This document shows, piece after piece, positions 1-5,144 of a DNA stretch of 5,144 bases. The stretch comes from Duncaniella sp. Lineage in GTDB: Bacteria > Bacteroidota > Bacteroidia > Bacteroidales > Muribaculaceae. The notes beneath the pieces are model-generated. The model searched no databases. It saw only the letters and a program-made list of their open reading frames with translations, and was not told the origin of the DNA. The stretch covers positions 1 through 5,144 of the forward strand of contig JAIDJD010000472.1 of NCBI GenBank assembly GCA_029052375.1, in the 5' to 3' direction. A program made the position numbers and the translations under genes. The number at the start of each line of letters is the position of its first letter. Position 1 is the first letter of the stretch.

Positions 1-1599
1 GCCGAACCCCCACTGCCCGGTGATTACGGTATTGGTGTTGTCGTCAAAGCTGCCGGTCTCCCATATCGAGGGGTCGAAACATCCGCTGACGAGGGGGAAG
101 AGCGTGGCATTGAAGGTGAGAGTCTGCGAGCCGCTGACGGCGCCTGCCGTGTATGCCACGGTGGCTGTGGCCTTGCCCTGGCCTATGGCGGTGAAACGTC
201 CGTCGGCCCATGTGAGGATGTCAGGGTTGTGTATCTCTACGTTGAAGTCTGCGTCGAGATTGCTCTCATACCCGTCGTACGACGCTATCAGGGCCGGCGT
301 CTTTGAGCTGCCTGTGAGCATGACGTGCTCGCGCTCTAAGCCCTCCTTGCGCGGAGACATACACAGCTCGGCCTTGGAGGGCGAGGGCATACGGTCGCCC
401 GCATATTCCTTGTACCAGTGGTAGACGGGCCAGAGGCAGGCGTCCGGGTCGTTGTAGAGGGTATAGTTGCCGGGGGTGCCTGGCTTGCCGTCGAACTTGG
501 CGAGATGCTCAGCGCCGGTGAATATCATCCAGCTGACGTTGCCGGTGAGGTCGGCCAGATACTTGAAGTTGGCGCCGAAGCCTTCGCCGAGCATACGTCC
601 CGTGATGCTCTTGCCCCACGAGGCGTTGTACTTGGATGGGGCCCAGTCCATCTCGGTGACGAGGATGGGGGCGAGGTCGGCCGCGGGTTCTACCTGGGCC
701 CGCCACCCGGCCGAGAAAGCCTCGAAGCCTCCTCCGTAGCTTCCTCCGAGCTCGTGGCTCGGCTCTATGGCGTCGCTGCCATACCATCCGGGATAGACAT
801 GGACGGCATAGCCGATGTTGTCGCCCTGTATGGGATACTTGGCAAATCCGGCATACTGAGACTGATAGCCTGTGCCGGGTATCCAGAGGATGTTCCGGCA
901 TCCGTTGTTGCGCATCAGGTCTACTATCTCCTGGAAAAACCGGGTGAGATTCTTGTTGCATCCGTCAGTGTTTGAGCGATACTGGCCGTCGGTGTCCTTG
1001 ATACTTACAGGCTCGTTGGCCAGCTCGAACATTATGTGTGGATTGCCCGTGAGTCTCTCCTCTGTGGAGACATAGCCCCACACACGCTTAAGATAGCTGT
1101 GATAGGCGTCGCCGACGGCAATCTCCTCGGGACACACGCCCGGCGGACGCATCACCACGTAGAGGCCTTTGGAGATGGCATACTCGGCCATGGGGATGAA
1201 GACGGAGTGGAGATAGGTGCGGAAGCGGTTGAAGTCGAAGGCCGAGATGTCGTTCTCGCCCGTGACGGGCTTGCCCGGCGTGTTGGACCAGTAGGGGTCC
1301 ATGTGCAGGCGCAGCCAGGACATCTTCCATCCGGCGGCGAGCAGCTGGTCTATCTTCTCCTTGTTGTATCTGAGGCAGGCGTCGACGTCATAGTTGTCCC
1401 ACTTTGAGCCTTGTTCGTTGAACCACGGGCTGTATGTCTGGCCGAAACCGTGGAGGTTTACGGTTGTGCCGTCGGCCGTCTTTAGGTGGCGGCCTTCGAC
1501 GTGCAGCTCCGGCATCGGCATACCGGGCCAGGCGAGAGCCTCCGGACAGGAGGCAATCCAGACGAGCGGCGCGAGGAGCAGTTTGCAGAGAGTATTCAT
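1..1599 (-). CDS. Secreted GH5 endo-glycanase with Big_2-like domain (3' partial)
   Basis: An ATG at 1599 opens a frame of 533 codons that runs without a stop to base 1, so the 3' end is outside the window. Residues 1-23 are a secretion signal: LLLAPLVWIASCPEALA contains both a lipobox-like IASC (Cys18) and a signal peptidase I-like ALA|W. Residues 30-400 are a GH5 (cellulase-family, PF00150) barrel. Landmarks are Arg97 in WLRLHMD, the acid/base Glu196 in FELANEP, His267-x-Tyr269 in YAVHVYPGW, the nucleophile Glu316 in LVTEMDWAP, and Trp357 in SWMIFTG. Residues 407-500 resemble a bacterial Ig-like (Big_2) domain, with the typical DGRFTAIGQGKATATVAYT. Residues 503-533, FPLVSGCFDPSIWETGSF..., begin another domain that is cut by the window edge. 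GH5 members cleave beta-1,4 backbones; the neighbours favour xylan, but mannanase or glucanase activity is possible. The subfamily is not assigned. Confidence 0.9.
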   Translation of the reverse strand, partial: MNTLCKLLLAPLVWIASCPEALAWPGMPMPELHVEGRHLKTADGTTVNLHGFGQTYSPWFNEQGSKWDNYDVDACLRYNKEKIDQLLAAGWKMSWLRLHMDPYWSNTPGKPVTGENDISAFDFNRFRTYLHSVFIPMAEYAISKGLYVVMRPPGVCPEEIAVGDAYHSYLKRVWGYVSTEERLTGNPHIMFELANEPVSIKDTDGQYRSNTDGCNKNLTRFFQEIVDLMRNNGCRNILWIPGTGYQSQYAGFAKYPIQGDNIGYAVHVYPGWYGSDAIEPSHELGGSYGGGFEAFSAGWRAQVEPAADLAPILVTEMDWAPSKYNASWGKSITGRMLGEGFGANFKYLADLTGNVSWMIFTGAEHLAKFDGKPGTPGNYTLYNDPDACLWPVYHWYKEYAGDRMPSPSKAELCMSPRKEGLEREHVMLTGSSKTPALIASYDGYESNLDADFNVEIHNPDILTWADGRFTAIGQGKATATVAYTAGAVSGSQTLTFNATLFPLVSGCFDPSIWETGSFDDNTNTVITGQWGFG

Positions 1600-1622
1600 C
1601 CGTCGGTATTGTATTATCGGTA
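1600..1622 (-). promoter_or_regulatory. Short spacer and translation start region of the GH5 gene
   Basis: The 23-nt spacer between the GH43 stop and the GH5 ATG reads, on the transcript strand, TACCGATAATACAA followed by TACCGACGG. It contains TACCGA twice, 14 nt apart, is A-rich in its middle and has no Shine-Dalgarno site. It is too short for an independent promoter and terminator, which supports co-transcription with the GH43 gene. The repeat may be chance. Confidence 0.35.
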
Positions 1623-2996
1623 TTATTTGAAAGTCCAGCAGTCGAAATTGAAGAGTTCTGGGCCTTTGCGACCGGTAAAGACAAAATACAGGTCATGCAC
1701 GCCTGTCAGCTCGGCCAGCACGGGTGTCTCTATGTAACGCCACTTCTCCCAGCCTCCGGTGCCGGGGACGTCGAGGCGGGCCATCACGGGGCCTGAGACA
1801 CTGTCTGTCCTCACCTCTATGGCGCCGCCTCTGAGCCCCGAGGCTACCGAGGCTCCGAATCTCTTGGGACTGTTGGGGCCGAAGCTGACGTTCTCGACCA
1901 TCAGGTAGTCACCGTTGTGGATGTCTGAGACATAGACGCCTGTCTCTTGGCTCTGTCGGGTTGTGATGCCCTCAGACCATGCCATGGTCTCGGCCTCACG
2001 GCGCCCATAGGGATTGAAGTTTGAGATGGCCCTGACACCTTGCTCGGTGGGCTTTATCTCAGGAATAGAGCCGTCGGCGTTGTAGCTGAAAGGCTCCACG
2101 GCCACGCTGCGGGCAAAGCCTCCACCTTTGGGGAGACGCCCCGTGTGGTAGAAGAAGTAGGGCTGTCCCTTGTACTCTGTGATGCCTGCGTGGTTGGTGA
2201 AAGAGTTGGTCCAGTCTGTCTGATTCATTATCACGCCCCGATATTTCCATGGGCCTGTGGGTGATGTGCTGGTGGAGTAGGCTATGCTCTCGGGTATGCC
2301 TCCGGCGGCATAGACCATGTAGTAGAGATTGCCGCGCTTGTAGAACCACGGGCCCTCGGTGTATGTAGAGAGGTATTTCTTGTCTGCCTCCATAGGGACA
2401 AACCTGGGCTCTCCGAAACCTTCGGGGGTAATCTCTGTCTTGCATATCTCGCCGTCGAACGATATCATATCGCGGTTGAGCTTCACATAGTAGATCTGCG
2501 GATTGCCCCAGTAGAGATAAGCCTGGCCGTCGCTGTCGATATAGACTGTGGGGTCTATATAGTCCCAGCTGCCGTCTGCGAGCGGTCTGCCGAGTGCGTC
2601 CTTGAAGGGGCCTGTGGGGGAGTCGCCTACGGCAACGCCTATGGCCATGGCGCCAGAGAGCTTTGAGTGAAGGGGCACATAGAAGTAAAACTTGCCGTCG
2701 CGCTCGATGCACTGCGGTGCCCAGGCACGGTCGTCGGCCCACTCGAAGTCCTCGATGGCGAGAGGCGAGCCGTGGTCGGTCCAGTTGGCCATGTCTGTGG
2801 TCGAGTAGACGCGCCACTCCTGCATCCAGAAGAAGTCTGCGCCGTTCTCGTCATGACCGGTGTATATATAGAGCGTGTCGTTGAAGACCATCGGCGCAGG
2901 GTCGGTGGTGAAGCAGGTCTGGACTATGGGGTTGCGGGCCTGCAAGGAGATGGCCGCGAGAGCGGCGAGGGGGATCAGTCCGTATATCTTTTTCAT
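1623..2996 (-). CDS. Secreted GH43 glycosidase with C-terminal CBM6 (probable alpha-L-arabinofuranosidase or beta-xylosidase)
   Basis: The protein has 457 residues with a signal peptide, MKKIYGLIPLAALAAISLQA, probably cleaved after Ala20. Residues 22 to about 325 form the five-bladed propeller of GH43, with the three expected acidic residues: Asp32 in TTDPAP (general base), Asp148 in DYIDPTVYIDSDG (pKa modulator) and Glu214 in TYTEGPW (general acid). Residues 332-457 form a CBM6 module starting at REAETMAW and ending FNFDCWTF, where Asn450 and Trp454 sit where CBM6 proteins often place ligand-contacting residues. GH43-CBM6 proteins include arabinoxylan arabinofuranohydrolases such as Bacillus XynD and some xylosidases. 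The subfamily cannot be fixed by eye, so the sugar removed is open. The start ATG lies 13 bp after the esterase stop with no Shine-Dalgarno site, so co-transcription is likely. The GH5 start follows 23 bp after this stop. Confidence 0.92.
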   Translation of the reverse strand: MKKIYGLIPLAALAAISLQARNPIVQTCFTTDPAPMVFNDTLYIYTGHDENGADFFWMQEWRVYSTTDMANWTDHGSPLAIEDFEWADDRAWAPQCIERDGKFYFYVPLHSKLSGAMAIGVAVGDSPTGPFKDALGRPLADGSWDYIDPTVYIDSDGQAYLYWGNPQIYYVKLNRDMISFDGEICKTEITPEGFGEPRFVPMEADKKYLSTYTEGPWFYKRGNLYYMVYAAGGIPESIAYSTSTSPTGPWKYRGVIMNQTDWTNSFTNHAGITEYKGQPYFFYHTGRLPKGGGFARSVAVEPFSYNADGSIPEIKPTEQGVRAISNFNPYGRREAETMAWSEGITTRQSQETGVYVSDIHNGDYLMVENVSFGPNSPKRFGASVASGLRGGAIEVRTDSVSGPVMARLDVPGTGGWEKWRYIETPVLAELTGVHDLYFVFTGRKGPELFNFDCWTFK

Positions 2997-3009
2997 ATTT
3001 CAGGTGATG
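2997..3009 (-). promoter_or_regulatory. Minimal spacer and translation start region of the GH43 gene
   Basis: Only 13 nt (transcript strand CATCACCTGAAAT) separate the esterase TGA from the GH43 ATG. There is no Shine-Dalgarno site, as is common in Bacteroidota. The spacing argues for a single polycistronic message and possibly for translational coupling. Confidence 0.4.
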
Positions 3010-4152
3010 TCAGGATTTGAAGAGGAGAGGCAGGAATTTGTTGAGGCAACGGCGCCATGTCAGCCACTCGTGATGAGTGCCGGGCGAGAGATAGTAGGTG
3101 TGGTTGATGCCTATGCGGTTCAGCTCTGAGCTGATGCGGTCGCTGCCGAAATTCTCCTCGCTGCCCATGCCGAGGAAGAATGTGTGTACCTTGGCGTTGA
3201 AGGCGTCGGCATCGTTGAATATGCCGTCATAGGCCTTGTCTATCCCCTCCGAGAGGAAGAAGAGCGCGCCGCTGAAGGAGCCGATGTGGGCAAAGCGGTC
3301 GAGGTTGCGGAGGGTTATCTCGAATGTCTCGTGGCCACCCCAGGAGAGACCCGCCATGGCGCGGTTGTCTCGGTCGGTATGGACACGGAATGTTTTTTCT
3401 ACAAATGGAATAAGCTCGTCGAGCATAATGGGTGTGAACGAGGCTCCGAACTCGTCGCGGGTCTCGCCCGGCCTTGTGCCGTGGATATATCCGCAGTTGC
3501 CATAGTCCATCACCACTATCATCGGGACACATTTCCCGGCCGCTATCTGGTTGTCGAGGATATTGGCCATCATGCCCTGCTGGTGCCAGCCGCGTTCGTC
3601 CTCGCCCATGCCGTGCTGGAGATAGAGCACGGGGAATCTGCGTCCGTGGTCTGCCTCATACTCTGCAGGCGTATAGACGTAACAGCGTCTCTGTGCCTTC
3701 TCGATTTCCGAGTAGTAGCGGCACTCCCTCACCTGGCCGTGAGGAATGTTCTTGTCGTAGGTATAGTAGGCGGACTCCTCGGCGCTCTCGGGTATCTCGA
3801 TGCCCGAGGCCTTGCGTCCGCATCCGTAGAAAGTCTCGCTCGCGGGGTCGTTGACGGCCACCCCGTCCACGAGCATGAAATAATAATGGAATCCCTGAAC
3901 GAGAGGGTCGGTGGTCACACTCCAGTTGCCGTCCGCGGCCTTGGCCATATCGTACTTGCGTCCGCAGATGTCGAGCTTGACATCGTGGGCGTCCGGCGCG
4001 AATATGCGGAATGTAGCCCTTGAGAGGCTGTCGACACAGGGATATGCGGCTTCGGGGATATTGGTCGAGGCGGGTGTCCCTGCGGTTGCTGGAGAGGCTA
4101 TGGCGGCCGATGCTGTCATGGCGGCCAGTATGGAGAGTGCTATCTTTTTCAT
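3010..4152 (-). CDS. Secreted CE1-type esterase with N-terminal E-set domain (probable feruloyl or acetylxylan esterase)
   Basis: The protein has 380 residues from the ATG at 4152, chosen because it opens with a clear signal peptide (MKKIALSILAAMTASAAIA, cleavage near residue 19 or 24). Residues 34-120 form an E-set (immunoglobulin-like, CBM48-related) domain: RATFRIFAPDAHDVKLDI...GFHYYFMLVDG. Residues 134-377 are a putative-esterase (PF00756) alpha/beta hydrolase. The strand-loop YLQHGMGEDERGW starts near 177, and the nucleophile elbow GLSWGG places the catalytic Ser at 270. The likely acid is Glu332 in GMGSEEN. The likely His is 361 in THHEWLTWR, or its neighbour His360. This arrangement is known in Bacteroidota feruloyl and acetylxylan esterases, which remove ester-linked feruloyl or acetyl groups from arabinoxylan in the periplasm or outside the cell. 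It lies 13 bp upstream of the GH43 gene. The fold and family are secure; the acyl group removed cannot be read from sequence. Confidence 0.9.
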   Translation of the reverse strand: MKKIALSILAAMTASAAIASPATAGTPASTNIPEAAYPCVDSLSRATFRIFAPDAHDVKLDICGRKYDMAKAADGNWSVTTDPLVQGFHYYFMLVDGVAVNDPASETFYGCGRKASGIEIPESAEESAYYTYDKNIPHGQVRECRYYSEIEKAQRRCYVYTPAEYEADHGRRFPVLYLQHGMGEDERGWHQQGMMANILDNQIAAGKCVPMIVVMDYGNCGYIHGTRPGETRDEFGASFTPIMLDELIPFVEKTFRVHTDRDNRAMAGLSWGGHETFEITLRNLDRFAHIGSFSGALFFLSEGIDKAYDGIFNDADAFNAKVHTFFLGMGSEENFGSDRISSELNRIGINHTYYLSPGTHHEWLTWRRCLNKFLPLLFKS

Positions 4153-4177
4153 CTCGTTTCTGTTTTTGTTGGTGCAA
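4153..4177 (-). promoter_or_regulatory. A-rich translation initiation region of the esterase gene
   Basis: The transcript-strand leader reads TTGCACCAACAAAAACAGAAACGAG and then ATG. It has no AGGAGG-like site but is rich in A, as is typical of Bacteroidota, where initiation depends little on Shine-Dalgarno pairing. It supports the ATG at 4152, which is directly followed by a signal peptide. An in-frame ATG at 4215 lies inside the hairpin arm and would add 21 polar residues before that signal peptide. No TAnnTTTG promoter box is visible here. Confidence 0.5.
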
Positions 4178-4222
4178 TCTCCGATGCCCGCAGACCGAGG
4201 CGGTACTGCGGACATCGGGAGA
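4178..4222 (-). other. Long GC-rich intergenic hairpin (processing/stability element or weak terminator)
   Basis: On the transcribed strand the 17-nt arm TCTCCCGATGTCCGCAG (4222-4206) pairs with the 16-nt arm CTGCGGGCATCGGAGA (4193-4178). All positions pair, with one G-U wobble and one bulged C. The 12-nt loop can extend the stem through ACCG/CGGU around a CCU tip, with one bulged U. The hairpin begins 11 nt after the TGA of the upstream gene and ends 25 nt before the esterase ATG. It is followed by TTGCACCAAC and not by a run of T, so it does not look like a classical intrinsic terminator. It could attenuate transcription, protect the 3' end of the upstream message, or mark a processing site. 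The pairing is seen directly; the role is inferred. Confidence 0.7.
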
Positions 4223-4233
4223 ACCGCATGATA

Positions 4234-5144
4234 TCAGTTAAGTATGGCTGTCTTCTTGCCGTTGACTACATAGAGCCCGGGACGGAGCGTGCCCAGCATC
4301 GACTTGTCGTCGGTGTCGAGCACACAGATGCCCTGGAGGTTGTAGACTTTCCAGCGCGAGGGTGTCTCGATGACGGTGTCGGCAATGGCAGAGCTCGACA
4401 CGGTGTAGAGTTTCACGTCGGTCATGTACATTGTGCCGGCATACTTGCCGAGGTTGAAGACAATCCTGTTGGCGGGGAAGCTCTTGTCGTCGCCCTCGAC
4501 GGGGGTGCCGTAGATGATGACGTGCTTCCAGTCTTCGGTGACGTTGAATTTGGTCATGGAGCCCTTGCTTGAGAAGTTATCGCTGTTCTGTATGCCGACG
4601 GTGATGCCGGTGAAGGGTGTGCCCTTGACGTCAAAGCCGAGATAGTAGGTCTCGCCGAAGGTGAGCTCGGTGTCGATGGCCATCTGCACCTTCCAGTCGT
4701 CGGTGGCAGTGGGGTTGGTGTACTTGAGGCAGGGCTTGCCGTCCTCGTCCACGTTCTCGAATGTCGCGCCTTCGCCCCAGCCTCCGAGAGTGGCGCCGTT
4801 GCCGGTGTAGTAAGACTTGATGATGTCGCCGGTGGTGGGAAGCACTACAGGCTCGGCGTCGTGGGTCACCTTGACATACTCAATCTCGTATGTGCCCGCC
4901 ATCTGGCCGGACTGGAAGATGACAAAAGACTTGTCTGTGGTGATGCCGGAGAGCTTGGCCGATACCTCGTGCCACTCGTTGTCGCCTGTCACGGCCATGG
5001 GAGTGTCTACGGTGGCGCCCCAGTTGCCGAGCACGACGGTGATGTTGCCAGAGACGTTGCTCTTGATTTTGGAGGTGACGGTGTACTCGTAGTTCTCCTT
5101 GGGGTTGACGTCAAAGTCGTTGAATACGAAATACTGCAAATGTA
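4234..5144 (-). CDS. Secreted carbohydrate-binding protein or xylanase C-terminal part: tandem CBM4/9-like modules plus sorting-like tail (5' partial)
   Basis: The frame is open to the right edge (a CAT codon and then a TTG precede the visible LQYFVFND), so the start lies outside the window and the TTG is not a credible start. About 302 residues are visible. Residues 1-95 are the end of a beta-sandwich closing with the CBM4/9-like phrase YEIEYVKVTH. Residues 105-248 form a second, complete CBM4/9-like module: GWGEGATFENV, then YYLGFDVKG, then a closing strand TMYMTDVKLYTV. Residues 262-302 are a Bacteroidota C-terminal domain, KVYNLQG...LRPGLYVVNGKKTAIL, similar to type A type IX secretion tails. 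CBM4/9 modules commonly bind xylan or beta-glucan and occur in GH10 xylanases, so an upstream GH10 domain is possible, but nothing catalytic is visible. It is the first gene of the visible cluster and ends 81 bp before the esterase. The family call is fairly secure; the enzyme identity is unknown. Confidence 0.8.
   Translation of the reverse strand, partial: HLQYFVFNDFDVNPKENYEYTVTSKIKSNVSGNITVVLGNWGATVDTPMAVTGDNEWHEVSAKLSGITTDKSFVIFQSGQMAGTYEIEYVKVTHDAEPVVLPTTGDIIKSYYTGNGATLGGWGEGATFENVDEDGKPCLKYTNPTATDDWKVQMAIDTELTFGETYYLGFDVKGTPFTGITVGIQNSDNFSSKGSMTKFNVTEDWKHVIIYGTPVEGDDKSFPANRIVFNLGKYAGTMYMTDVKLYTVSSSAIADTVIETPSRWKVYNLQGICVLDTDDKSMLGTLRPGLYVVNGKKTAILN

Noticed and set aside
509..961. Minus-strand open frame of 150 codons in a different frame from the GH5 gene
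   Set aside because: It is out of frame with the GH5 protein, whose NEP and TEMDW motifs and continuous homology-like sequence cover the same bases. The alternative product is Arg/His-rich and has no recognisable features.
418..975. Plus-strand open frame of 185 codons opposite the GH5 gene
   Set aside because: It is the antisense of conserved GH5 coding sequence, with no ribosome-binding context and no recognisable domain.
2059..2817. Minus-strand open frame of 252 codons overlapping the GH43 gene
   Set aside because: It is a frame-shifted shadow rich in Arg, Leu and His. The GH43 frame holds all catalytic motifs and is intact.
3184..4023. Long plus-strand open frame of 279 codons opposite the esterase gene
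   Set aside because: It lies antisense to a gene with clear esterase motifs, and its translation is a low-complexity run of V, A, G, E and R with no domain features, as expected of a GC-rich antisense shadow.
4153..4215. Upstream in-frame ATG at 4215 for the esterase
   Set aside because: It lies within the hairpin arm and would place 21 polar residues before a perfect signal peptide. The ATG at 4152 has an A-rich leader and starts the signal peptide directly.
4178..4222. Hairpin as a standard Rho-independent terminator
   Set aside because: No T-run follows the stem on the transcribed strand, so a classical intrinsic terminator is not supported, although weak termination cannot be excluded.

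Overview
The window looks like part of a xylan/arabinoxylan-degradation locus from a fairly GC-rich member of the Bacteroidales (Bacteroidota); genus is not resolved, with Prevotellaceae, Muribaculaceae or relatives as guesses. The clues are short MKK-type signal peptides, A-rich translation starts without Shine-Dalgarno sequences, a Bacteroidota-type C-terminal sorting-like tail (VYNLQG...LRPGLYVVNGKK), and a tight same-strand cluster of secreted carbohydrate-active enzymes.

All four genes lie on the minus strand, so transcription runs from the right edge to the left. In that order: (1) 5144-4234, the 3' part of a secreted protein with one partial and one complete CBM4/9-like carbohydrate-binding module and a sorting-like tail. 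Any catalytic domain would lie outside the window. (2) 4152-3010, a complete CE1-type esterase with an N-terminal E-set domain, most likely a feruloyl esterase or acetylxylan esterase. (3) 2996-1623, a complete GH43 enzyme with a C-terminal CBM6, probably an arabinofuranosidase or xylosidase. (4) 1599-1, a GH5 endo-glycanase, open without a stop to the left edge. It carries a Big_2-like domain after the catalytic domain and the first residues of a further domain.

Gaps between genes are 81, 13 and 23 bp in the direction of transcription, which suggests one operon. The 81 bp gap before the esterase holds a long GC-rich hairpin with no U-tract, and is the most notable non-coding element. The enzymes would complement one another: the esterase removes ester-linked feruloyl or acetyl groups, GH43 removes arabinose or xylose units, GH5 cuts the backbone, and the CBM protein binds the polysaccharide. 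This functional scheme is inferred from the families.

There are no tRNA, rRNA, CRISPR or mobile elements that I can support, no non-coding stretch longer than 81 bp, and no recognisable Bacteroidota promoter (TTTG / TAnnTTTG) in the three gaps. The promoter is probably upstream of the right edge. I see no convincing undescribed system. The points worth a second look are the hairpin, the differing export signals within one operon, and the uncertain GH5 specificity.
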